Source: Osmia lignaria lignaria (lineage: Eukaryota; Arthropoda; Insecta; Hymenoptera; Megachilidae). From it: 64,000 bases of DNA. The notes beneath the pieces are model-generated. The model was not told the DNA's origin. It was given only the letters and a program-made list of their open reading frames with translations, and did not search any database. The DNA is taken from contig NC_135036.1 in NCBI RefSeq assembly GCF_051020975.1, positions 8,928,001 through 8,992,000 on the forward strand, in the 5' to 3' direction. The position numbers and the translations under genes are program-made. Below are positions 1 to 12,634 of the stretch, in pieces. How positions within the stretch are numbered: position 1 is the first letter of the stretch; each line of letters opens with the position of its first letter.

Positions 1-3000
1 ATATACATTAGTAGCAAACGTTAGAGATGCTTGTTGGAAACTCAGCAAACAATTTAAATATATGCTAATAGAATGCTTAAGTACTGTGTGAATATTTTTC
101 CAACAACCAATGATTTCATCGAAGCATGCAAAACATAAAACAAAAATGTTAATAATAATGTATGTAATTTATACGCATATACCTTTGCAACGTTATAAAT
201 GTTACTATTTAAGTGCAATCTATTTCAATTCCAATACATTAAATTTCTGTAATAAACATGTTTATGAAACCAAAAAGTATATGTAACAATTATGACTTAT
301 TTATGTTTCTATAGAATGTCTGTATAAATACATAATGTATCGTGATATATAAAAAAGATAGTACCTGTGTAAAATTTATGTAATTATATTTGTTATTTTT
401 CATAATTGAAAAAATAACAATTTAAACAATAAAATCGTAAAACAGACAACTTATACTTTTATATGATATCAAGGGATTTGTGGGGTTGAAGGGGATGAAA
501 TAATTTGTTAAAAATTAATTCTTCTTGACGTAAGCAAGTTTGATACGGCGATGAATTGTCCAATAAATCGTGAGAATATGTCATGTGTTTCAATGATAAC
601 ATTTCGATGCATATGAATAGTGTACGCTCACACGTTTATGTATGTTACCGTTAAATCACACAACAGTTATTAATTCGGTATTTCTAGAATTTGCAGTAGG
701 TTTGCAAAGCTTAATTATAATTACTTGATTATTTGATAGATAATTAAATTATTGCTTTCTACCTGGGACAGATACTATTAGCTATCAATAGTATTATTAT
801 TTAACTATCTATTTTGGAATAAATGAAAAAATGAAATAAAAAAACTTGATTAAAAAAATCTCAGATGGTATTACTTTAAATAATCCAATCGATATTAAAT
901 TATGAAATACATTATAGATAAATATTCTTCAATGATTTAATTGAAAATGTTAAAAAACAGATGTTTTTCATTGTATATTATTTGAAGTTTAGTATAAATC
1001 TTGTGAGTATAATTAAAGAATACACAATATAAAAATGTACAATGAGATACACCTGTTGTCACGATTAAATGCAAACGATGACAGGCTCTTCTTTGCTAAC
1101 GATCCTCATTATTGATTATCCTAATGGCCAAGATAATGGTAGTAAAAATATAAGTATTGTATTAATAATAGAAGATTCGTTTTCACGTGGAAAGATTTTT
1201 AAAAAGAAATATTAAAATGCCAGGTTTTGATAAACGTTTGAGAAAATTTTCAAAATAACTCGAGACATGTATTATACTAGAGAATTATGATTTACTACCA
1301 TTTTCTTAGAAAGGTATTCTTACTTGATAATATAACAGTCGCATTGGCTACTATAACTTCTTAAAATTATTTTTAAAAAAGGAAAATTAATATTACATGA
1401 TATGCAACTGTAACACGTGTCGATCAATTATAATAAAAGAAGAGGGTGCAAATCATTTTTAGTTGATTTATGTTCAACTAACTTCATAGGAAGAAATACG
1501 AGCAATCTTTCGTCTATGCCAAGAAAATCTCTGCATCCATTTTATTAGATGTTTTATAACTCGATGATAATAATTTTTGAAGAGATTGACAAATTCTGTA
1601 TTTCATCTACATTCTTGGGTATAATAAATAATAATTTTTCAGAAATTGAAATGATGCATTCGTGTTTTTATTTATTTATTCCAATTTTTTCCAAATTCTT
1701 CAAGTTAATCAATTTATTTCCCTTTCAGATTTGTCTGTAAAAGTAATGGCGAAAGTTGTATTTCCCTTAAGAAATTACTAACGATGAAACTCTACTTATT
1801 TGTCTCGTATTTCTATTTCTTTTGATTATTTCCTTGCTAGTTTATCCGATTACATTCCTCCAAAGTACTTTCGATATGCTATTCTTGGTTCTAAACGGGA
1901 TACAGTGGGAACAATGAGGAGAGAAACAAGTTTTCAAATGAAGATGAAACTTTCTATTATACGAAACATGCTTCGACACTGTACGATTATGTGAACTTCT
2001 CAGGATTTTAGTTGTTATTCAGACCGTTAAATGGAGTACCCTTTTTTGGCTAGAAAATTCTTCAAAATGAAGATTTAGAGGTGTCCGAATTGCAAGACTG
2101 ATCGTTCTAATTTCAGAGTGTAAAGATCAAAGGAATTAAGGATGTCAAACTAGAATTTACATATTAACCTCAAGCTTTCCTCCGAAAATTGATTTCAATT
2201 TCTAATTCGTAGTTCACTGATGGTCAAAACTCATTACGAGCTCCGTTAGTTCGCTTGCCAACCAATTTTACCGGCAATATTAGTTAACAAGCTGGACGCA
2301 TAATAAGGCCTCCTGTATCCTACCCACATTTAGAACAATTTTGAAACCTTTTGCCATTTCCCATTATACGAGTTACTTCCACCTGCACTTTGTTCTATGT
2401 AGGAATGTTTAAATTTCTGTTTCAGATTTGGCCAAATTTTCAATTTATTTTCAAATTATTTTCCGGTTAATAGACGGTTCTTAGAATCGTCAAACATTTC
2501 AACGAAACGCATAATTTTTAAGGATTTTACAAAAATAATCCTTCAAATGATGTGCTTTAAAATTGTTTGAATGGAAAAGAAGTACATTATCCACTTGATA
2601 ATCTGTGACTATAAATGCAATTTTCATGATAGACACGTTATCGCGAAACCATTAACCATAAAGTGGACAGGATTAAGTAAAGTCTAGCAAAATTGTTGAG
2701 TACTTTGCATTACACATTACACAAACGTAACTTCATTTTTCTTCTTTGTTGTGTTTCTGTATTTATGTTACGTCTGTGTATTATATTTCATCTTTAGAAT
2801 TAATAATGGCGTATATGAATGGTAATTCATCCTTGTACCATCCTTGTAAATCATGAAAGGGTTAATTGAACTAAAACTCTGTTCATTTCGTTCTACTCTT
2901 CGTTTTGTTTAAAAATGCAATAAAGATAATTGATTTCGTACATTATGTCTACAGCTAGACATTGTTTCTGTAATATTTTTATTGTTAGTCAGAAATGATT

Positions 3001-3480
3001 CTTTACAAGGGATTGTTGGATATGCTCTTTTCGAGAAGTTCCTTTATGTTACACTTTTAAAAGGTTAAACTATTGAATACATAAATTGGATATGGGAAAA
3101 AGCTCTGGAGGCAAAGGGCGATAAAAGAAATTAACACGAATTAACGTGATATGCAGTCATGCTCGTACGTTCGTTCAATAGAAATATTTAACTTTCATCG
3201 AGTGCTTTAATTTGCAATTTTGTAATTTCGAATTTGACCATTAGCTATTTCTCTGTAATAATAAATTTTCATTCGGATGGTAAGAAACTTACCATCATTA
3301 AATTCCACTTGAACAGTTTTGTCTACGTGATCGCGTCTACATCCCTTATTTTAAATAGATTCTACGGGTAGAAATCATTAAACAGGTACCGCCCTCTTAT
3401 TCGGACATGAAAGGGTTAAACGACCTTCGAAATCGTATCACCTTCAAGAAGTTTGATCATACTGCATTCGGCACGTACAC
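1..3480. other. Gene-poor upstream flank
   Basis: This is AT-rich DNA with only short accidental open frames of about 65 codons or fewer and no recognisable protein, tRNA or rRNA. AAGGGTTAA motifs at about 2857 and 3409, both preceded by ATGA, resemble ends of the TTAA-bounded repeats seen elsewhere in the window. It presumably holds distal regulatory DNA of the CCHamide-2 gene. That role is inferred from position only. Confidence 0.5.
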
Positions 3481-3487
3481 CAAATTC

Positions 3488-3496
3488 TATATATAT
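3488..3496 (+). promoter_or_regulatory. TATA-like element of the CCHamide-2 gene
   Basis: TATATATAT lies about 30 bp upstream of the point where the sequence changes from AT-rich to a GC-richer leader. This would place transcription start near 3518, about 210 nt before the signal-peptide ATG. The assignment rests on spacing and base composition; no transcript evidence is available here. Confidence 0.4.
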
Positions 3497-3532
3497 GTAA
3501 CCGCTGTTACACGTGAGTAAAAACCACCCGCA

Positions 3533-3697
3533 ATGTCTGCGTGCTTACAAGCATGCTCCATGGGGGATGTCGACTGCGCCATTCTAGCTTCCGCCCCGGT
3601 AAAAGAAGGAACGCGCAACGGTCCCAACGTCCATTCAGAACCACCTGCTCGTCGAGGAAGCATCGGATCTCTTGGTTCACCTGGTTCTACAGTTTAG
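3533..3697 (+). other. 54-codon upstream ORF in the CCHamide-2 leader
   Basis: The first ATG after the presumed transcription start opens a 54-residue frame (MSACLQACS... ending ...GSPGSTV, stop TAG). It overlaps the leader in a different frame from the CCHamide-2 precursor and ends 32 nt before the precursor ATG at 3730. An in-frame stop (TAA) lies just upstream, so this ATG is a true frame start. The predicted peptide is rich in Ser, Gly, Pro and Arg and matches no family I recognise. If translated it would limit ribosome access to the main ATG. It may also be an accident of the GC-richer leader. Confidence 0.4.
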
Positions 3698-3729
3698 AGA
3701 AATTCGTCGGTATACCAGTGAGGAACAAG

Positions 3730-6700
3730 ATGAGGAAGAACGCCGCTTCCGGTTTCCCGCTTTCCGTTTCCGTTTTCACGATCATCGTTCTGCTATGTGT
3801 TACTGGAACGACCTATGCTAAACGTGAGTGATTCTTACCCCATTTGCAAAAATTGTGACGAATTTTGTGATATTTAATACGACAGATACATGGACATATT
3901 TTGTACTCAAAGATTTTGGGGGGAACTTGGTGTTCAGTTGTTAGGAATTAGGCAATTTTTCAAGCATAAAGGGATGATGACTTCTGTAACTTTGTTAACT
4001 ATTTCTTTTTTGAAATTACTTTTCATTTTTCTATTTTTACTTATTTTTAAAGTTAGTTATAATAATTCTTTATAGATAGTAAAATTTGGAAAGTTAAAGC
4101 TACGAATTTCTCTGGAAGGTTTTGTAGCATTATTAGTTACAGTAATTGTAATTAATTGTTTGTTAATTATGTGATAATTTTTTTACAAACACAAGGGGGA
4201 GTTTTTATTTAATACTTTATTCAATCTTGATTGCTTTTAATATTTATATTTTGTGCGTATTTACGCCTTTTTTTAAGCAGTAAGAAAATTTTTAAACAAA
4301 ATTTATGCGAGCTCATGAAATTCATCCAGAAAAGTCCATCAACGAAGGATTTTGAGGCAATCAATTTGACTTGCAGAACGAACTAACCACTTTTCTGATA
4401 GTTCCCTAGAAAATCAATTAAGGGGACATTAAAAAAAAAAATGTTAGAAAAAGATGCGAGGCTTAAAACCGCATGAAAATGTTAAAAAGGAAAATTAAGT
4501 CCGTTTATTCTGGATGAATAATTTTCCAATTTTTTCGTCTCTTGAATATAATACTTGTCGTTAACTAGCTATCCAATATCTGTGGGACTTATTTAACGAA
4601 GATTTCCATGGGACAATGTGTCCTATTGTTTCGACCAACTACGAATGAAGACGGTTCACGTTTAACGAACAAACCCATAGTGAAATCGGGACAAATGCTT
4701 TGCTTTTCTCTTTTATAAAAGGAAGCAGCATTGTCGCAACGCACTAACAGATATATGAAAATAGCTGTGTCTACGTTTATGATTGAGAATTTTTTGATAT
4801 TCGCTGCTTTTGTCGAGGAATAGTAAATTTTAACGCTCGGACATGCGACATATGTGACAATTTACCCTTTTCACACTCAGAAAATTTCATTTCAACAAAA
4901 CATAATTTTACAAATATTTGATTCTTTTTATTACTTCGAGTACCGTTTGCATAGTAAAGGTACCGTTTAATTAGATAATTATAAGAATTCCTAAAAATAG
5001 GGGTGATAGGCTGAACCATATATGGGTGAGGTGGTTAATCAAAGTGATTATGTAAATGAAAATAAATAATGTTTTGGAAAATTTCCAACCAGAAAACAAT
5101 ATTTTCAATATTTTCCAACCGGTAGGCTCAACGTGCGCCGCTTTAGTCTTTCGAGGAATAAACATTATTCTAGAAAATGAAAAGTATCTAGGATTGCCAA
5201 ATTAAGTAATACCAGACATACGAATGATTCTCAGATGTGTGATGTAATTTAAACTTAAATTAGTTCTCATTGTGGCGACAAACAAAGATTATTCACTTAA
5301 CATTACGCGTTACTTAATCCAAATGTTCAATTGTAATACATACCATCGTGAACCATTAAGGAAAAAAAATCTGATTCGAACAATATCCTTTCTCCTCGTC
5401 TCGATTATTTTCTTTTCGATTCTTTTATGAATTTTACAAATCAGAAATATCTATACGTGCAGATTACTTACGTAAGAAATGTATTAAAAAAGAAAAATCA
5501 AAGAGCCTCGAATGTGCAGCTTCGTGTTATACCCCATGGTGTGCTTGCACGTAACTGGATATATGTTTATATTTATTGTACTTCTGCTGCTAATTAATCG
5601 TGGATTGCTTTCGACTAAGTGAATCGCAGTTAATGACGACTTTTAATGAAAAGGGTAAGGGACGATCGAAGAAAGGAAATACTTGTTTGGTTTTATTTTG
5701 AGACTGGTTGAAAATGAATTTTTCTACTGTTCAAATATTTACCATATTTACTATTGAAATGAGTTTTCTGAAAATTTTGCGTTTGTTTGATAAGTGTTTT
5801 CAGTCTACTGAAAATATGGGATTTCATTCTTTTCTTCTGATGAAATTTTTGCATTAATATTTAGTTAAAAAACAAATCCGGTAATACAATTTAATTTTTC
5901 AATAATAATAACGAAATAAAAAAGAAAATGTTCGACGTTTGTTGTTAAAAGACAGTAACGAGTCTTTCGATAATTACCTTATCAAAACAAAGGGGTACAC
6001 GTGAAATAAACATATTTCTTCCGTGCGAGTCAATTATTCCGCGTTAATAATGAAAAATCGATCGTTCGATTCCGCTTTTCTTGTCTACAAAATAATTCAC
6101 GATGAGCACGCACATTCTAACCGACAACACTTAAATAACGTTAAATTACGTAAATAATGTAAATTAACATTTAAACGTAACGATAATCAATTACAATCTT
6201 CTAATGATTAACGAATTGAATTTACTTGCTAACGACTAATAAACGCGATAGTAATTTCTGTCTAATGAAAAACGTTCGTTAAATTGAATCTATTGCATCA
6301 CTGACATTATTCTCGTATTTTACCATTTTCGAACATATGTTGTTTAATTTCATACAAAATTCAATATCTGAAAAATAGAAAAAATTCATATTTCCAAAAA
6401 ATAAATATCGCCTATCCGTTTTTCATTTCGAAGCAACTGAAATCATTCATAGCTGACAGTAAATAATGTTGAATACTACAAATCGAATAAGCGTTTCATT
6501 TTAAAAAATTTCACGATAAAAATTGCACAGAGAAGTCTGTTACAAGAATTTTTTGATGTATGACATGCATCATTCTATTTTATTCTGTTGGTTTTCCATA
6601 AATTCCCATTTCTCGATTTCAATCTTTTTAGTGATTAAAAATTTTAACTCCTTGAAATACTGATTTATTGGAATATAAAAACTCGGCTATAGGAGAAAAG

Positions 6701-9700
6701 AGAGACATACCTTAAAGCCTTGAATTTAACGACTCTCGTACGTTTTTGTTTCACTGGATTACTACCGATATAATTGAAATGTTAGCTTGTGACAGATATG
6801 GAATGTGTATCGCGTCAGTCATCATACAACCGGATGACACTTTATTTATTTCGCTATTTAATTTTAACGAGAACAAGAGAAACAGCACAGATGTCTCTAA
6901 TACCATAAAAGCAACTTTAAGAGTATTTGATACTTTAATAAAATATTTTATTAACCCTTGGATGGAGGACCGTGGAGAGAGCCTCAATTTTAATTCGATT
7001 TTGTATCCTAATTTATTTTTATTTTCTAAGTTTTACACTGTTCCTTTTAAAATTACACATTCAACTTATATGTGTATTTTCTAATGTGGGGTCTCAATTG
7101 ACCCAAATACCGTTGTACAAGGGTTAATAGAAAAGTTTTCTAAGAACAAGAAACCGTTTATCAAAAATATTACAAAACTTTTCTATTTTACTGCAAAAAT
7201 TCCATTATATCTGTTAATGTAATTCTATTCCGTCTACTTTCATGTATGAAAAATATGATGGGAATGGATTTTACTTATAGTTGAAAAGGTACCTATATTA
7301 TATCCTACCCCTCGCTGCAGTCGTCCGTTTCAAAATATAAAAGGTGAATCGATGGCTGATCAAGTATGAATTGGTTTAAATAAGAGAAACGATAAGATGC
7401 TTCTCGAAAGCAATTTTCTTTTTTATCTGTAAATACCTGTTGATCTCTCAATAGAATTATAATAGCTGTATGATGTAGAGACTGTAATTATTAATTAATG
7501 ATTGTGGCCAACATCATGTTTCAATTTAAGTGTTTCGATTATTATTTTTTTAATAATTTATAAGTTTCTTTAAGTGGAAATTTTATTGAAGATGTATAAA
7601 ACGAAACATTTCTGATATTTTTCAATTAGAGAAGATTGAAAACAATATACTTTGAAATTAGAGCAACGATTACGTGTTTATGGTAAATAATTTTCCCTGA
7701 AACAGTTTTAAGGCCAGCTACTATGAAACCTTCTCAGTTTTATTATTAAATCCGAAAACATAATATTATTACTTGTTTTAGTTTGATGTGGAAATTGCAC
7801 AATTGGGAAACTCATTCTGAACGCTAATTAATGATTTCTTTCCCTTTGGGAATTTAATTGAAATCTTTAATGCATTTTATAAGTGGAAATAGCTGCTCAC
7901 GATAACAGTGTGAGTTTCATTTAAGAATTAATTAAGTTATAAGGAAAAGGGGATTTGACAATAAAAATGAAACTCACACTGCATAATGTTGACATGTAAT
8001 TATAAAATATTGTGTTTATTTTTTTTACACTCACAGCAGAATTAACGAAGTAAACTTCTGAATAGCTTGTTATCTTCTAAACATCTGGCTAGTTCATTAC
8101 CAAACGTTGTTATCGGTTCTCCGGGAATAAACGTGAAGCCATTGTTTTAGATTCGTTGCACCTTTTACCTTTAATTGGGTAATTATTCTACCTTTCGTTA
8201 CAACGATTGGAGGTGTATTAAAGATCATTAAGTGAACTTTTCAAATAAGAGGACTAGTAATTTTGTAACGAGTTGAGTGATCACTTTTGCAAAGTTGCAG
8301 GAAATCCGGAAATTGCATACACTCCGGTTATGCAATAAATGAAAACAGTGATTAAACATATATTGCCGGGCAAATACTTTACGTCCACGAGTTCGTTATC
8401 GTCATTATTTAGCGTCGCGTTGTTGTTTCATTGATTACAGATTGAACACGTTCGATCGAAGGATTAATGAATACTTCTCATCACGTTTTTTTTTTTTTAT
8501 ATAGACTTGCGTAACAAATGACTTGTCTGAAAAGTCTTGAACATAGTTATTTAGCCATAACACTTTATCTTGTTCAATTTTTTAATTATTCGTTTCTGAG
8601 TAGTTCGCTAATAACTCTTAAAGGTGGTGCAGCCAAGAATACACCTGAAACTCTAACAATAGTATCAGACTTTTGTATTTATATTTGGGTTAAAGGCTAT
8701 TTCTATACTCATTGATGGAAGAAAATTAATTTTACTTCATGCGACGTTCTTAAAATATCACATGAAATTGTATACATTTATATTCCATCTGTCTATTCTG
8801 AGAGCGTATTAGAATTACCTATGTATGCATTTAATATCGTTACAATCATTATTAACTGTTTCCTTTGCTGGTCAATCAATGTAACCTTCCCAGAAATCAT
8901 TAATCAATGCAAGGATTAATTAACGATTTTGTTGCATTTCCTAATTTTTACGAATAATTACAGTAATTAATAAATAAATCGTGTTAAAATTAGAATAACA
9001 TTATTCCAAAGGATTATGTTTAATTTAAAAAAATATAATTCAACAATATTTATTTTTTAGAAAAATAATTTTTCTGAAATATTCTGTTATATACATTTGG
9101 GTGAAACATTTCTAAGCAGAGACTATTTTATTATTACACATTCTCTTTGAATAATTCAGAATTCCATTTATTGTTATGTTCATGGGATAACAGAAAATGC
9201 ATTTTAATGCACTTATTCCTTCAATGGTTTTGAATATTGTCTGAGGCGAACAAAACCGTATAATATGAAATTTTTTGCAGTTAAACCAGTTTTGTTGATC
9301 AAAAAAGAAGGAGAGTTAAATGAAATGCTAAATATCGTTGCATCAAGCTTTAAATGTATACGGTACTAGCAGATTCGTCCTGGCTTTTATTAAATCACTC
9401 GATCGAGGGAATAATGTCATTTCTATCTACAAAACGAGGTCGAGCAAGTTGTTGCTTCGTAAGAATTGTGTTTCGTTTTATTTGCACAACCATTGCAGCT
9501 TTAAGCCACGCAAATCTATTCATGAATTTTATTTTCTGGTATTCGATATTTGTTCTATTTAATTACTTTCGAAGGCAAATATACAGATACAACAACTTCT
9601 TGGTTTAAGTTTACGCAAACTTCAAATTTCTATTCAGAAATCAGTTTGTGCAAAGTTCGTGGCATTTGGAAAGCCATGTTTAATATATACTGTAAAATTG

Positions 9701-11965
9701 CCAATTTCCAAATTGCAAGCAATAATTGCTATACTATGTACTGTGCGTTTTGTACATCATAATTGAAATTTGTCAAATGAAGGCAATAATATTTATTTAT
9801 TTTACATACGGTCGGTATTATTTTAATTATATCATCAATTACAGGACAGCCTGAATAAATTGAGAATGATTAACAGATGACGAGATTGAAATTTACATAT
9901 CAAAGTCACGAATACGTAACATCTGTCAGGCTGTTCAAATCATTCGAAAAGCATCGAATAACATTAATCCAGCTCGTGATTTCACTATGTATAAACTGCC
10001 ACAACATATCATGTAACAGACAACAGTAGCAATAAAAAGAAGATGTACAACGTGTCATTACAGGTTGAGGATCATGCGAGTTGTCATGACATTTAGGAAT
10101 TCATTTTAGATAGAATTTATTTTTTTGAAGTACATATAACGTAGGGTGAAGGTAAAATTTGATTTACACTCGTGTTCAATTCATTTTTTTAGATTGTTGA
10201 ATTTTTTGGTAACCCAAACAGTGTCAGATATAACTCTGTCTCTCGTTTTAAAACAATACCTGGATTTATGTTATGCAATCGTTAATATTTACCTTTTTCA
10301 ACACGATACTTCTGTACTATACATTTTCTCGAAAACAAGTTTATTGTAATTCATTAATCTTTCCAAGTTTTTAGCTATAGACCTTTGTTGTTAATTTTTT
10401 TTTTTTTTTTTTGATAATTTTCTAAATCTGTTTTCAATGGTGATTGATCGAAGTGAGAAATTTATTACTCAAAGATATCATGCAAAATTTATACATGGTT
10501 TAAAGAGTAAGGTACACAAAATATGATAGCGATATGGCGCGTAAAAGTATTATCTTATATCTTTGTTTACTTTGTACCATCACTATCTTCTCGACATATA
10601 TCGTTCTCGAAGCACTTTTTGAAATTTTTCAACTTTTCAAGGGGAAAGTAAGATAAATTCAGTCCTCGGTAATAAATATCTGACAATGAAATAAATATTG
10701 CAATTCAAAAGTTATTCCGAGGTCTAGAATAATAAAAGTAACAAATAGAAGTTTTATACGATAATAATTCCAGAATGCTTAAAAATAGAAATGGAAGGAG
10801 TTTCAGATTGCGAAAAGAAGAAATTTCCCGTGTAATTGTTAAAAATAGGGAATAAATACGAATGCGCGACACGAATCAGTTCTCTTTCGACAAGAAATTA
10901 CAAATCGAACGTAACGAAAATAAAAAGGAGTAACAAGAATCGTGTCGAACACGAGCGGCTAAACTGAAAGCTAACTTAAAAAGCGGAGGGGTAAACGTGA
11001 TTTGTTATACGTGGTCCGCAGGAGCAATGAAAAAAAAAAAGGACGAATGAATCGAGCGAGGGCGTCGCGCGCGAACTTATTCACTCAATTATTATCCTTA
11101 AACGAGGGCTGGCTTTAATCGATCATTGATTTCAAGCTTCTTTTGCGCTTTAAAAGCTTTCAGAGACCTTTTGAAAGGGAACTGATCGTGAGAAAGCTCG
11201 TTAAGAGCAATGAATTTTCAGCATACACAAAGGCTATGTTATAGATAAGAAAATACACTGTGAAAATTATTTTTCTTTTTAAAAATAGAGAACGATAAAG
11301 TGGAATTAGTAAAACCACAATTTAGAAACTATTCATTTTAGTAGAATGGATGGAAGGGTGCTCGTGGAATGGATTTTTCATCCGTTTGTATAAATACTGA
11401 AATACCCAAAGATGATTTCAAATGAAACAATAATTGAATGGAATAGGTTGTTACGTGGCATCCGAACATTAATATTTACGATACTGTCGTCAGCTAGGAA
11501 AGTGTAAAATCGAGAATATTCACTTTTGGCAAAAATTCATTGTTATATTTAGAAAGAAATTTTGTCTCGCATCCTTAATTTTCTGATAACGTTTCCAATT
11601 AACCCCTTCCAATCCCTCTACTCGCACCCTTCTGAACAAGAGAATAGCTTGATTAATAGAATAATGATAACTAATTTTAGCCATTTTTTATAGGTGGCTG
11701 CTCAGCTTTTGGACATTCTTGTTTCGGTGGTCACGGCAAGAGATTCGATCCACATTTCCGGGATCTTACATTTCAAGGAAACGAGCTGCCAACAAGCGAC
11801 AACACCCATGAAACAGGTGTTTTCCGTCTGAGCAATCAATTCCTCATTCCACAAGAAAAATCTCGTGGACGACAAGAAGTATTGTTTCCTCGTCGACAGG
11901 CGTCGTTGGGATTTGATCCTTACACATTACCCTCCATCGTCCGGCAATGGGTACATGAATTTTAA
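3730..11965 (+). CDS. CCHa2: CCHamide-2 neuropeptide precursor
   Basis: Coding exons are 3730-3823 and 11694-11965, joined by a GTGAGT donor and a TATAG acceptor in phase 1. Exon 1 encodes MRKNAASG, then a hydrophobic core (SVFTIIVLLCVTG) and TTYA, a typical signal peptide of about 30 residues. Lys31 and Arg32 (split codon) form a dibasic site. The mature peptide, residues 33-45, is GCSAFGHSCFGGH, followed by Gly46-Lys-Arg, the amidation and cleavage signal. The two cysteines and the GH..C.GGH pattern are diagnostic of CCHamide-2 (in Drosophila, GCQAYGHVCYGGH). The rest, to residue 121, is a spacer ending in RQWVHEF. CCHamide-2 is known as a gut and fat-body or brain peptide acting on a bombesin-type GPCR linked to feeding and growth. 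I chose ATG 3730 because it directly starts a signal peptide; an in-frame ATG at 3553 would bury it. A donor at 11951 may replace the last five codons with a third exon at 12229. Confidence 0.93.
6951..7127. mobile_element. TTAA-bounded MITE, piggyBac-like
   Basis: The 177-bp block starts TTAA-CCCTTG and ends CAAGGG-TTAA. It is therefore flanked by the TTAA target sequence used by piggyBac-type transposases and carries 6-bp perfect terminal inverted repeats (CCCTTG/CAAGGG). It has no coding capacity, so it would be non-autonomous. Its left end (GATGGAGGACCGTGGAGAG...) closely matches a second copy at 20966, which supports a dispersed family. The superfamily assignment is inference from TTAA and terminal repeats only. 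Confidence 0.6.
7906..7981. repeat. Perfect 17-bp inverted repeat, 42-bp loop
   Basis: CAGTGTGAGTTTCATTT at 7906-7922 is repeated as its exact reverse complement at 7965-7981. The loop is AT-rich. The arms are too long to arise by chance in a region of this size. It may be a tiny non-autonomous transposon relic or a transcribed intronic hairpin of the CCHamide-2 gene. The arm length is short for a canonical pre-miRNA and the loop is large. Confidence 0.75.
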
Positions 11966-12228
11966 ATTACTTTGGAAAGATATGCAAAAGCAAATGAAGG
12001 ATAAGTACAGTACAAATTCATTATAGGTATATTAAGTTTCATAATTATATTAATATTTAAGAACCACTTAATTAAAAACATTCAATTGATTATTATAAAT
12101 ATCAATGATAGCAAATAAGAAATATTTTATGAAACTAATAATTATGTAACATAATAAGGATCAGATACAAATTGTTCATTTGCTTTTGTATTAATTTAAG
12201 AAATTAAATATTTTATTAATAATTGCAG

Positions 12229-12282
12229 TTGATGTCACATCATTGTCTACATCAGCCGGAAATGGAACTCAATAACAAATAA
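12229..12282 (+). CDS. CCHa2: Possible alternative terminal exon of CCHamide-2
   Basis: A good acceptor (TTAATAATTGCAG) precedes a short open stretch that joins in phase 0 to a donor at 11951 (TGG|GTACAT). The C-terminus would be QWLMSHHCLHQ...ELNNK with a stop at 12280-12282, giving a 134-residue precursor instead of 121. This changes only the spacer after the mature peptide. Seventeen open codons are weak evidence by themselves; the matching phase and splice signals are what raise it. Confidence 0.4.
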   Translation: MMSHHCLHQPEMELNNK

Positions 12283-12568
12283 ATGGAACTCAACAATAAA
12301 CAAATGGATAGGCATTTCTACTGTATTTTGAGTTTGGATTTCGACAGGAAATGTATACTTAAAAATTGATACTTAATTTTTGGTTAAGTATTTTAATTAC
12401 CTACTTTTATATCTTAACGTTCAACATGATATCTGCTTGAAGATACCTTCTTTTATATATATTTTTTCTTTTTTTTTTATATATGGTATATTAATTTTAA
12501 AGATTATATTTAATTATATTTAAGTAGTAATACTGTTCATATTATATACACATAGTTCTCGTTGAAAC

Positions 12569-12634
12569 AATAAACAGATGTTATATTTTATTATTGTTAT
12601 ATGTACCTGTAGACATCTCTGTTTGTACAATAAA
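12569..12634 (+). terminator. Polyadenylation signals of CCHamide-2
   Basis: Two AATAAA hexamers, at 12569-12574 and 12629-12634, lie about 600-670 nt after the stop codon. They are followed by AT- and T-rich sequence. Either could define the 3' end; the preceding 300 nt read as an AT-rich 3' UTR. Confidence 0.5.

Larger units (their letters stand above)
3824..11693 (+). other. Large CCHamide-2 intron 1
   Basis: This intron of about 7.9 kb separates signal peptide from mature peptide. It has consensus GTGAGT and TAG ends. Inside it I see no protein-coding exon, but it does hold a TTAA-bounded short repeat (6951-7127), a perfect hairpin (7906-7981), a T18 tract (10395-10412) and a GC-richer patch at about 10960-11090. 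Open frames at 6746-7084 and 9338-9762 have no recognisable content. Confidence 0.7.

Noticed and set aside
3553..3729. N-terminal extension of the CCHamide-2 precursor from the in-frame ATG at 3553
   Set aside because: It would put about 59 basic residues before the signal peptide and block secretion; ATG 3730 starts a standard signal peptide.
6746..7084. 112-codon + strand frame and its antisense partner
   Set aside because: It runs into the TTAA-bounded repeat and shows no protein-like features.
9843..9935. Inverted repeat ACAGCCTGA / TCAGGCTGT
   Set aside because: Only 9 bp with an 80-bp spacer; expected by chance in a window of this size.
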